Shown in pieces: positions 1 through 9,324 of a stretch of 20,932 nt of DNA. Location of the stretch: the NCBI GenBank assembly GCA_027600665.1, contig JADGJL010000449.1:1-20932 (forward strand), given 5' to 3'. Position 1 is the first letter of the stretch. Every line of letters begins with the position of its first letter. The position numbers and the translations under genes are program-made. Source of the DNA: Irineochytrium annulatum. Its lineage: Eukaryota > Chytridiomycota > Chytridiomycetes > Chytridiales > Chytridiaceae. The notes below the pieces were generated by a model that saw nothing but the letters and a program-made list of their open reading frames with translations, was not told the origin of the DNA and did not search any database.

Positions 1-1049
1 CACCACCACCGCCCGCCACCCCTGGCACAGCGCCTGCCGGCGCGGCACCAAGCCTCGCACCCCCCATCCGCGGGAAAAGCCCTCCCAGACCCGCGCCCGG
101 CGCGCCGCCCTGCTGCGCGTCGGCGTCGAACATGTTTTTAAGAAACTGGGGCGTTGAGAGGATGCGCTGGCCGCCGTTTTGGGTCGGGTAAATAATGTCG
201 AGGAAGTGGTAGAGGTGGCCAATCCCTATCCCGATCAGCTTGCCGACCGGGGGGAAGCGCTCGCCTTGTAGGAAGTCCTATAAAACAAATCACTCAGAAG
301 CAATTCAAAGAACGAGAGCGAAAGGAATTGAGAAGCTTACGAAAATGATCAATACGTAGGGAAGGTACATGGCCTTGAACTGGAGCCCGAAGAAGAACGA
401 GACCGTCTGATCCTTGTTGTCCATCGCCCAGACGTACAGCAGCGCGAGCGTGAGCGGCTCGAGCAACATCATCTGATTCAGGAGCAAGCCGAGCGCCTAA
501 ATTATAACAACAACACCATCAGATACCCAATATGCCAATCTCGCCGCGCTCATCCAGCGGTATAAAACACCCACCGAGATGCCCGTCATGCAGAACCCGA
601 TGAAGAACACGTAGTCGGACCTTGGCCGGCCCTCCTCCAGCGCCCACGAGTACCGGTATAGAAAGTACAGGAGCATGAGATACCCCCACCCGACCGGGGA
701 GAAGAAGAAGGACGTCACGAGCCGCCAAATCTGTATTTGCAGGCGCAATGCGGGAAGTTAGTCGAAGACCGCTCAACCACCTCACAAACACCCAGCTCCG
801 AAAGCCGTGGTGATTGAATGATGATCGATGATAATGCTGTGTACTCACCTGATACTTCTGCCACACGAGCGGCCAGCTCAAGATCAGGTAGTAAGGGTCG
901 ATGAAGCCGAGCTTGGCTGTGATCGAGATGCCGAGCGAGCCGCAGAAGAGGAACCGGGTCACGGGCGGGATGGACGCGAACCAGCGCTGAAGCTCGTCCA
1001 TGGGGCCGGGCTCGGCCGGCGCTCGCTGCGGCGGCGCGGGTTGGACCAT
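1..1049 (-). CDS. DER1: Derlin (Der1/Dfm1-like ERAD membrane protein), 3' end outside window
   Basis: Derlins are inactive rhomboid-fold membrane proteins of the endoplasmic reticulum that help move misfolded proteins to the cytosol for degradation. Four exons join in phase 0: 1049-849, 730-575, 496-341 and 277-1, with introns of 118, 78 and 63 nt. The joined protein has at least 263 residues (human Derlin-1 has 251). The first exon holds the typical start MDELQRWFASIPPVTRFLF and ends with LVWQKYQ. The next opens with IWRLVTSFFF, which carries the conserved WR motif (W69, R70) of the first loop. Several hydrophobic segments follow, including a Gly-rich helix GIGIGHLYHF that matches the last Derlin membrane helix. 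The tail after about residue 225 is rich in Gly, Ala and Pro and runs off the window, so whether it has a p97-binding motif is unknown. The start ATG at 1049 is the first in frame. Der1 versus Dfm1 orthology is not resolved. Confidence 0.93.
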
Positions 1050-1382
1050 TGTCGTCGTGTGTGTGTGGTGGGACGGATGCCTTTGCGTGTGAGAACAACT
1101 TCGTGGAAATCGCGAGTTGGCAGACCCGGTCTGCTAGCTTGACGAGGGTAATGCCTAACGCTTTAACGACGAATGTGCGTTGTTATATAAGTCTCCTTCT
1201 CTTGCGAGCAAGTAGAATAAGTTCATTCATAATTTATATGGGAGGGAGGAGCCTGCACAGACGATGCTTTCGTGTTGGACACGGCGATGTCGCACGTTGC
1301 AATGTATATTGGCGGCGATATATGCCTTTTCAATGGTTTACGAAAGCAGTCGTTAGTTGCGTGGACGACGGCACATGAATGC

Positions 1383-1427
1383 GGTTGGCCTTCGAACTAC
1401 TGACGCGGGTTCGAGTCCCAGCCAATC
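1383..1427. repeat. Nested inverted repeat with a tRNA B-box-like motif
   Basis: An outer arm at 1383-1389 (GGTTGGC) pairs with 1421-1427 (GCCAATC, one G-T wobble). Inside it, TCGAAC at 1392-1397 pairs perfectly with GTTCGA at 1409-1414. The inner right arm lies in GGTTCGAGTCC at 1408-1418, which matches the RNA polymerase III B-box consensus. A loose A-box-like string, TAGTTGCGTGG, lies upstream at about 1353-1363. The T-stem of a tRNA would pair only three of five bases, so no functional tRNA is called. It could be a tRNA-derived relic or just a cruciform-forming sequence. Confidence 0.3.
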
Positions 1428-1470
1428 TCTGGGAGGCCTGTGAGAGCTACCTACGCTGTGGGGTCGGTCG

Positions 1471-1491
1471 ACAGATGCACGACCCATCTGT
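1471..1491. repeat. Perfect 7-bp stem, 7-nt loop hairpin
   Basis: ACAGATG at 1471-1477 pairs exactly with CATCTGT at 1485-1491 around a 7-base loop. It lies 43 bases beyond the nested inverted repeat at 1383-1427. Nothing in the sequence shows whether it is transcribed. Confidence 0.4.
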
Positions 1492-1768
1492 TGCGGACCC
1501 ACCACTTTATTCCAATTTATTGTAAAAGGTTCTTAAAGGCCGTTTAGCTACTGCTGTGGTGAGCCTGACAGGAGTCCCACCATGGATGAGGTGGACCTGG
1601 GGGCTTTGGATGGTTCATGAACCTTGGGGTGGATCTGTCTGTGCGAGGCGCCCATGTCAGGTCGGTGTCAATTTTGGCCCGAAACCTCCCTTATCCACTC
1701 CCACTCCTCCTGACCGCACCACCCGCCATCATCATCGCCTTACGGTCGTCTCGACAGCTTTCGCAGCC

Positions 1769-3073
1769 ATGAAGAAGGCACCGGAGGAGTTGTGGCTGTA
1801 TGTGATGTTGGTGAGTGTCCTCAGGTGCAGATATGGGGGACCATTGGGGTGGCAAAGGTGGTTGTGGGGAGGTGGGACGTCCGGAGATGCGGAGGGGCGG
1901 GACGAGCTGGACCCGGGCTCTCGGCCGGGATAACGACGCGGACTTGCCACCCCACCCACTGCCTCGACGTCGGTAGACGGTGGGCACGGCCTCAACTCGT
2001 CATGCCGAGAACTCCCTTATCTGAAACCGCCGTCCTCTGACATGATCCCTCCTCCTTGTTACCCTTTCCCCTCTACACAGTTCTTGGACGACCCAGACCT
2101 CCGCTCCCTCTCGCGCACCTGCCGCGCGCTCCTCCGCCTCTCGCGCGACGAGGTCCTCTGGCGCGCCATCCACGCCAGAAACATCCGCCGCGTCGACGCC
2201 CTGCTCTTCTCCCACAACCCTCAGCGCCCCTCACGCGTCGACCTCGCGGCCACGCACATCATGCGCGGGCGCGCGCTCGAGCGGCGCCTGAGCGAAGGGG
2301 ATTACATCGGCGGCTCCGCAGCCGTGAGGGCGTACGAGGCTTTCGTCGGGATGGAGAAGCGGAGCACAGTCAAGGCGCTGGTCAAAGGACTTGGTGGGAG
2401 GATGGGGATGGAGGAGCTGGCGAGGAAGGGGCTGATACCGCAGGAGGTCGGGAGGGAGGGCGCGTGCAGCCCCACGCTGGTGCACAAGGTTGTGACGTTA
2501 AGGAGGCAGATGAGGTCGGACGCGTTGACGAGACAACTGAGGTCGAGGATCTCGGCGGAGGTTCTGAGGGAGATGGGCGTCGCCAAGAGCAAGTGTTTTT
2601 TTTTTTTTGGTTTCTTAATCCATAATGTCACTACCATGCTGACGGCTCGTACAATAGCTCACACGGTGATCACCTACAACCCATCCCTCCACCCGAAAGC
2701 CGTCGAGCTCGACCGCCGTCTCTTCGAGATCAAGCTTGTCTCGAAGCTCGTCCGCCGGCCCTCCGCCTCGATCCTCGAGAATATGAAGGTCCTCCCCACA
2801 AACCCGGCGACCGCCAGCATGATTTGCCCGCCCATCCGCTCCAAGGTCGAGTACTACGAGGCCCTGATGATGATCGACGACTCGTCCCCTCCATCATCGG
2901 CCGCGTCGAGCCCCCGCGGTGGGAACAGTCCTTTGTTGTCGTCGAGCCCGGCGTCGACGGCTTCGAGCCCGCTGTCGGTGGCTGGGTCGCCGTCGGAGCT
3001 GGTGGCGCCGCGGCCTGTCAGGCACAGGTCTCAGTCGGACGTCCCGCCGGGTTCATTCTATTTCCGATGCTAA
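1769..3073 (+). CDS. F-box protein with three RPEL-like repeats
   Basis: Three exons are proposed: 1769-1810, 2081-2594 and 2658-3073, giving 323 residues. The 14-residue first exon (PEELWLYVML) joins directly to FLDDPDLRSLSRTCRALL, completing an F-box at about residues 4-45; F-boxes bind Skp1 in SCF ubiquitin ligases. The middle contains three related units starting near residues 109, 163 and 212. The clearest, KLVSKLVRRPSASILENMKV, fits the RPEL actin-binding motif, in which RP is followed by a leucine about five residues later. Units 1 and 2 lack the proline. Each unit is followed by a similar linker (SPTLVHKVV, NPSLHPKAV, CPPIRSKVE), so this is a true tandem repeat. A serine-rich tail ends the protein. 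The second intron (about 2595-2657) holds a 13-T run and a CTGAC branch site. Its exact donor is uncertain, because a GT two bases earlier would break the frame. The gene stays open even if that intron is retained. Confidence 0.72.
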
Positions 3074-3757
3074 GTGACCTGTTTAAGAAGGGACGGGGTG
3101 GACATGACGGATATGCGTGCTTTCCGGTTGAGGAGAGTTTAATTTCCTTTTCATAGATGCATCCCTTCCTATTTGCACGCCATCGCTACTTCTCCATTTC
3201 GATAACCCATATTACCACACATGGTTATACTCCACCCGCATCCCAATATTCATGTAGCCGGCTCTCCTTCTTTCCTTAACTTGCTGCGTTAAAAATTTTG
3301 TTTCCGTGGTTGCTCTTGTGGAACTGCGCGTTTATTTTTTTTCTACTTATCCTCGCATATTCAAATTAAAATTCGTGCCTTACATTTTTTTTTTTTGGTT
3401 GGTCGTTCTTTATGGAACCGGGTCGCGTCCTCGACGTTATTGTCGCGTTTGGTGTCCCCAGCGCCTTCCGGCCAGCCCCGTGGCAGGGTTTGCAGGTCAC
3501 GGCGACCTCTGCGCGGACTTCGTCGACGCGCTCGCGCTTGACGCCTCCAGCAGCTTTGCTGGCGCGAAAGTCAGTTTAATTCTGGACGCCGAATTGGCCA
3601 GCTTTTTTTCCTCAGAGCGCTTGGGCAGGGTGTGCAACCATTCAGCTGGGACGCCACCACTGAAAGTCGACCAACGCTTCGCTCTCCCAGTCCTCGACCT
3701 CGACGTCCAAGTCGACCGCCTCCGACCCCGTCCCTGGACCTCCAAACCAAATCCATA
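3074..3757. other. Intergenic region upstream of Argonaute
   Basis: About 680 bases lie between the F-box stop codon and the Argonaute start. The first half is AT-rich with a 12-T run at 3385-3396. The second half, from about 3470, becomes GC-rich and pyrimidine-biased, as in a fungal 5' untranslated region. The frame just upstream of the Argonaute ATG is open back to about 3632, but it has no ATG and reads as low-complexity Pro, Arg and Ser. I see no independent gene here. Confidence 0.5.
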
Positions 3758-6700
3758 ATGGCGACCTGGCAGTTCCCCGCCCGCCCCGGCATCGGCTCCT
3801 CCGGACGCCAGATCCAAGTGCGGGCCAACTTCTTCCCGGTCCAGTCCCTCCCGCAGCTGCCCATCCACCACTACGAGGTCGTCATCAGCCCCGACGTGCC
3901 GCCTGCCAAGTCCCGGAGGGTGTATCAGCTTTGGGAGGACGAGGCGTTGCTTTCGGGGGAGTTGGGCGGCATCAGGCCCGTGTTCGACGGGAAGAAGAAC
4001 GTGTTCGCGGCCAGGCCGCTGCCGCTGGCGTCGGACTCGGCAGAGTTCATCTTGGATTACGCGGACGAGGATGAGAGCGCGGCGAGGGCGTTGGCACCGC
4101 CTGCCGGCCCGGATGGCAAACGGTGTGTTTTTGGCTCCCTTTCCGCTCCTCGTCCCTCATTCTAAAGCTGTTGAACTAGTGGCGGAGGCCCGAAGAAGTT
4201 TAAGCTTGTAATTCGCAAGATCGGCGAGATTAATATGCAACGGCTCGGCCTATTCCTTGAGGGCCGGATTTCGGAGACGCCATTGGACGCCATCATGGCG
4301 CTCGACATTCTGCTTAGGCACCGACCCTCGCTAGCCTACACTACTGTCGGACGCTGCTTCTACACTCCGGACTCGGCCGCCGCCATTGCAAATGGCGCCC
4401 AGCTTTGGCAAGGGTTCCACCAGAGCATCCGGCCCACGTTCGGACAGATGCTCATTAACCTCGACGTGTCTGCGACGGCTTTCCATCAGCCTGGTTAGTT
4501 TTTCAGCGACTTCCATGTTATGATACCGCGTGAAAACTGAACTTACCTTTTGTTAGGCCCCGTCGTTGAGATGGTGGCGAAGATCCTAGGTCGGAATGGT
4601 GCAGGCGACCTCCGTGCGCCCATTTCGGACAAGGACCGGATTAAGCTAGAGAAGACGCTGAAGGGTCTGAAAGTTGTCGTGACGCACCGCGGCCACATTC
4701 GGAGAAAGTACCGCATTTCCCGCGTGACGTCCACGGCTGCCAGCAAGACCATGTTCCCCGTCGGCGACACGGGCACCGAGGAGTCTGTCTCCAATTACTT
4801 TCAGAGCAAGTACAATACGACCTTGTACTTCCCGCACCTGCCTTGCTTAATTGTTGGCGACCCGAGCAAGATGATTTACTTGCCGATGGAGGTTTGCGAT
4901 GTTGTACCGGGTCAGCGTCACCTGCGGAAATTGAACGAGCGCCAGGTTCGTTCGATTTCGATTCACTCCTTCGTATTTGGGCGTGTGTTAATAGTACGTG
5001 CTATAGACCGCGGAGATGATCAAGTTTACGTGCCAGCCTCCGCACATTCGCTCGAACAAGATCTCAGCCGGTATCACTATTCTTCAACAGCGCGACAACG
5101 AGTACCTGAAGGAGTTCTCCGTCCAAATTGGCCACGAGATGGCCATCGTCAACGCCCGCGTCCTCCCTGCTCCTGCGATCTCCTACCACCCCGCCTCGAA
5201 GGAGCCCGTCATCACCCCCCGCGAAGGCGCCTGGAACCTCCGCGACAAGATGGTGGCGCAAGGCGTTACAATGCGCTCTTGGTCCGTCGTCGCTTTTGGC
5301 GCCGAGCAGGACTACCCCGTCGGCGCGATCCAGAAATTTATCACGCTCCTCGTCCAGACCTGCGAGGAGTGCGGCGTTTTTGTCCAAAACCGGCAGCCGC
5401 CCATCTCGTACGCGAACCCCTACGGCAACATCGAGAAGACACTGATTGACGCCTACATGATCGCCGGGAACTCGTTCCAGGAAAGGCCGCAGATGATTGT
5501 GTGCGTGCTGCCCAACACGGGGGTGCCGCTGTATGCAGAGATCAAGCGGGTGTCGGACACGGTTATCGGTATCGCGACGCAGTGCATCCAGGCGAAGCAT
5601 ATGTTTGCAGCGAAGAGGCAGTACTGCGCGAACGTGTGTTTGAAGATGAACGTGAAGCTTGGGGGCATGAACTCGTTCTTGTCGAGCGCTCAGCTGCCGT
5701 TTGTGAGCGAGAGGCCGACGGTCATACTCGGTGCGGATGTCACTGTGAGTTTTTAGTTTTAATCTTGTGTTTGTCCTCTTTCTTATTACTTGTGTCACAG
5801 CACCCCGCGCCTGGCTCCGCTTCAAACCAATCGATCGCCGCCCTTGTTGGATCAATGGACGCGCAGTGCTCTCGGTATGCCGCGGCTATCCGTGTGCAGA
5901 AAGGCCGGCAAGAAGTTATTCAGGATCTCAGCAGCATGGTGATCGAGCTCCTGAAGACGTTCTACCAGACCTGTGGTGCTAAACCTGAGCGGATCGTTTT
6001 CTTCCGCGACGGTGTTTCGGAAGGCCAGTTCACGGAGGTCCTTCGCGCCGAGGTCGATGCTATTCGGAAGGCTTGCACATCGCTTGAGCCCGGTTACCAA
6101 CCTACCGTGACCTTCATCGTTGTGCAGAAGCGCCACCACGCGCGCTTTTTCCCTATCCGTAAGGAGGATTCTGACAAGTCTGGCAACGTCCTCCCCGGTA
6201 CCGTCATCGAGACTGGCATCACCCATCCCTCTGAGTTTGACTACTACCTCTGCTCCCACCCTGGCCTCCAAGGCACGTCCAAGCCGACCCACTACCACGT
6301 CCTTCACGACGAGAATCGGTTCCAGCCCGACGCGCTCCAGGAACTCACCTACAGGCTCTGCTACCTGTACTGTCGCGCAACGAGGTCCGTCTCCGTTTGC
6401 CCGCCGGCGTACTACGCGCACCTTGTTGCTGCGAGGGCTAGGTTCCACGCCACGGGCGAGGCGTGGCTTGAAGGCGCGTCAGAAGTTGGGAGCGTCAGTG
6501 CACTCTCGAGCGCTATGGGTGGGATGGGTCTTGGTGGTGGGCCCGGAGGGATTGTTGGGGCGGCCAGGGCGCCGACCCCGACGGGCCTGGGGCAACCGTT
6601 GTCGGTTGTTGGAGCGGCGGCCGCTTCTGCGGGCGGTGTTATTGGGGGTGTACCTGGGGGTCCTGGGCTTATTGGAGGCGGACCAGGCGGTATGGTGGGA

Positions 6701-6838
6701 AAGAAGCCGTCGATGAGTAACATTGGCGCCCGGACCTTGTCGACCAGGTCAAGCCAAATGTTCAGAGATGGGGAGGTGAGGGTGATGAATTATGGTGTTG
6801 TGAAGTCGGAGCTATCGAGCGTTATGTGGTATATGTGA
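3758..6838 (+). CDS. AGO: Argonaute (AGO-clade, slicer residues intact)
   Basis: Argonaute binds small guide RNAs and cuts or silences matching transcripts. Five exons (3758-4122, 4180-4493, 4557-4945, 5007-5744, 5801-6838; introns 56-63 nt) give 947 residues. In order it has an N domain, linker 1, a PAZ domain at about 226-375 ([20 protein letters not shown] and [13 protein letters not shown]), a MID domain with the 5'-phosphate pocket string [20 protein letters not shown], and a PIWI domain from about 595. The catalytic tetrad is complete: D600 in GADVTHP, E640 in RQEVIQDL, D672 in [10 protein letters not shown] and H809 in [12 protein letters not shown]. The spacing matches human AGO2. It is much closer to the animal-type AGO pattern than to divergent ascomycete QDE-2 proteins (from memory of the families). 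After about residue 824 a Gly-, Ala- and Val-rich stretch replaces the short C-terminal segment, making the protein about 75 residues longer there. It ends SSVMWYM. No arginine-glycine N-terminal extension is present. Confidence 0.96.
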
Positions 6839-7817
6839 TTGGGGCCTTCCCTTCATCTGTGTATTATGGTGGTCTTCAGCGAATTGTTGTGGTGACCCAC
6901 TTTGGATATGCTGGCTTTTTTTCCTTCGACCCTTTGCTTCTTGTTTGTCCGCTGGGTAGATTCTTTTTTGGCCCGTTACAATTTGTTTGTTTAGCGCTTT
7001 GCTTCTCCCTTTTCTCCTTACGTCCGGGTCTTCCTCCTTCAATACTCAGCTCCCTTTTATCCTCCCTCCAACCTTCATCGTGGTTCTTCCGCTGCTATGA
7101 ACACCCACCGAATCCTCCGAAGCCATGACGATAAGCCAAAATCGAGAGTCAGCTGTATTTAATGATAAGAACAAGTATCATGCTTGGTTCTCCTCTCTTT
7201 AGTTGCTTGATATGGTCCCTTTTTCGTTTTCATACACTTTCTTTTCTAATAACTCCGCTGCCCCGTTAGTATTCTAATTCCACCCTACTTTTGTCTCCAA
7301 CATCTGCTTCTTCTTTTCCAGTTCCCATGTCCATGTGCATCCCTCATACGTTCTTTTTCACCCTACATAAGATTTTTGACGGGATGTACAGATAACTTGC
7401 ACCTATTTTCTTCTTTCTTCTTTTTACCACACCGCCTTCAGGTGTAATCTTTTTCTCCTCTGCTCGCTTACAGCCTTTATTTGCAACAATAAATTGGGCT
7501 ACGATACTTTTAAAAACGGAGTCGCGTCAAATAATTCAAATATTTGATAATTCCTCACAGGGGATTTTGTCGAAGCCGCGGTGGACACGGAGGCGTACCA
7601 GCACACGCATATTAAAGCCGGCGAAGAACGTGATAGGCTGACGATGTATTTGTATTGAAAAGAAATACTGCAATATCTGTTTCCTCAACTACCTTTTGTA
7701 TTTACGGAGTTTTTTAGATTGCTAACGTTCGGTTTTCTGGCCAAGCTATATTTTATACACCCCACTATTGTTGAAAAGCCTCTGGGTGAATTTACTTTAA
7801 CTCCCTATCCCGCTGCT
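6839..7817. other. Pyrimidine-rich intergenic region downstream of Argonaute
   Basis: Nearly 1 kb lies between the Argonaute stop and the 3' end of the minus-strand gene at 7818. Most is T- and C-rich with many stop codons in all frames, as expected for convergent 3' untranslated regions. An AATAAA lies at 7488-7493. The only coding-like patch is at about 7559-7657, listed separately. Confidence 0.5.
7559..7657 (+). other. Exon-like coding island without a recognisable partner
   Basis: After a plausible splice acceptor (CCTCACAG) the plus strand has an open frame of 32 codons. It begins GDFVEAAVDTEAYQHTH, continues IKAGEERDRLTMYLY and ends in TGA. Base composition changes sharply here, from AT-rich flanks to a GC-richer, codon-like pattern. 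No upstream exon could be found within the preceding 500 bases. It may be the last exon of a decayed gene, an alternative 3' exon or chance. I do not recognise the peptide. Confidence 0.2.
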
Positions 7818-8959
7818 TCAGCTCCTTGACAACCACTCCCCATTCTTCAAAGTGTCCGTGTATCTCATCAGCATCTTCTCCTCAAGCCCGTCCCTCTCCA
7901 TCTCCAGCTGCGTCAAACAGTTTTGTACAGGATTCACACTTTGAAGAGTATAGCCCGCGTCCGCTTCATGCGCCTTGAGGTGAACGCAGAAGAATCCGGC
8001 GCTCGTGGGTGCGAACTGGGTATACCTCGCCGTGTCGGGGATGTGGAGGACGTCGGCATTAATGGCACACGAAGATGTTATAGGTGCGCCCAAGGCGGCA
8101 ATTTTGAGACTTAAGGATGTCGCCCGTTTGCGGCCGCAAGCGGTTGCTCTAGCGATCCGTTTCGCCGCCGTAGAGATTGAGGCATTTTCGGGGGCCTCGG
8201 CGATCGCTCCAGATCCAGCCATTTCGGCCCTTCGCCCAGCCCCTCCCTCCGCCTCCGACACCGCTAGCGCTGGCTTTATCACGACAAACTCCTTTCCGCT
8301 CAGGTCCACATACGTCCTCCGATGAAGCAATCTCGGTATGCGCGGTGATGCTGCGGCTCCTATTTCTGCGCCGTTGCCTTTGCCTTCTTCGGACTCACCA
8401 ACCTTCGGTGCCAAGCACGGCCCCTCTCCTCCTCGTCCTGCCCTTCCCACGCCCCTCCTCATATCTCCACAACTCCTCCCGCAGCGCCTGCACCTCCTCC
8501 TCGTGTATGTGTTTCGCCCAGGCGCAGCGACGCTCGCTCGGCGCGTAACGTGATACCGTGTGCTGAGGCGTCGCTACCGTATGATCGCGGTACGACAGCA
8601 GAGCTAGCAGTTTGGCGTCGCGGTCGATGGCTTCCTCAGTTGTCGAAGAGTAAGCTATCGTCGTGATCGGCAGGCGCATCAAAAGAGGTGTCGCTTATGC
8701 TTCGTTGTCGACGTCACGAACCGGCAGTCGTCGTTGTAACTGTTCCATTCGCTCTGCAAGTATTGCGACTGACTCAGACAAGAAAAGAATGAGAGGAAGG
8801 ACGTGCTCCCCGCCCCTCATTCGAGGGCGTGCATTTGGTCCCATGGTATTGGTATCCATCGCCAGTCTCTTCCGCTCCTCCTGGACCTTCAGGCCTGAGC
8901 ACCGCAATCTCTCTCGCCTGCTCCAGCGCCTTTCGCTGCGAGTCCATCAGGAGCAACAT
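7818..8959 (-). CDS. Hypothetical coiled-coil protein, multi-exon model
   Basis: I do not recognise this gene. A consistent four-exon model is 8959-8803, 8753-8718, 8654-8399 and 8316-7818, giving 315 residues with all phases matching. The 63-nt intron 8655-8717 removes an in-frame TAA, and the 82-nt intron starting GTGAGT at 8398 removes a TGA. Visible features are helical, charged stretches, SQRKALEQAREIAVLR near the start and EEEVQALREELWRYEE in the middle, then an Ala-rich region and a C-terminal charged segment LTQLEMERDGLEEKM. There is no membrane segment or catalytic motif. The first intron has a weak donor (GTCCTT), and the true start may lie farther upstream: the same frame is open to about 9175 but has no other ATG. 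An alternative frame of the last 30 codons also reads well, so a frameshift cannot be excluded. It is transcribed divergently from the FHA gene. Confidence 0.45.
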
Positions 8960-9324
8960 TGGATGCTGGTTGCAGATCGTCAGGTCCCTGTAGGTGGGCT
9001 CCAGGGTCGTTGTGGTGGGGAGAGAGGGTGTCGTCGAGGCAGCGGGACAGGCTGCCTCGGGAGCAGTTCGTCGGGGCGCGCTTCTTCGAGGCGTGGCCGG
9101 ACTCTGTGATGCCGGTCGCTCGCATTCTACCAGGACCTTCCGCCGCTGGCGTGCGTCGCTCAACGTTGTTCGGAGTCAGAAGTCCGACACGCTATGGCAT
9201 TAGAAGGCTTATTTGACCGATCAAGACCACTTCGAGAACAACCACGCGACCAATCCACGTCGGCACGGGTCCAACGGCGAGGGCTCGGTACTCCGACGAC
9301 GACGGCTGCGAAGAGTCTCCCGCG
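8960..9324. promoter_or_regulatory. Divergent promoter region between unknown gene and FHA gene
   Basis: About 365 bases separate the two proposed starts, and part of it could be a 5' exon of the minus-strand gene. No TATA element or known binding site stands out. The sequence is GC-rich close to the FHA start. Confidence 0.35.

Larger units (their letters stand above)
1050..1768. other. Intergenic region between divergent Derlin and F-box genes
   Basis: About 720 bases separate two divergently transcribed genes, so both promoters should lie here. A TATATAA string at 1184-1190 lies about 135 bases upstream of the Derlin start and could act as a TATA element, but this is only a match by eye. 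Two hairpins lie at 1383-1427 and 1471-1491 and are listed separately. An in-frame upstream ATG exists near 1580 for the F-box protein, but the sequence between it and the chosen start does not look coding. No further gene is apparent. Confidence 0.5.

Noticed and set aside
1353..1428. Functional tRNA gene
   Set aside because: The B-box matches, but the T-stem pairs only three of five bases, no acceptor stem of the right length can be formed, and the A-box to B-box distance is longer than normal.
5064..5855. 263-codon minus-strand open frame opposite Argonaute
   Set aside because: It is antisense to well-supported Argonaute exons, has no domain, and is an expected by-product of GC-rich codon use.
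7818..8907. Pseudogene with a premature stop
   Set aside because: The apparent TAA and TGA fall inside phase-matched GT-AG segments of normal intron size, so an intact spliced gene is the simpler reading, though not proven.
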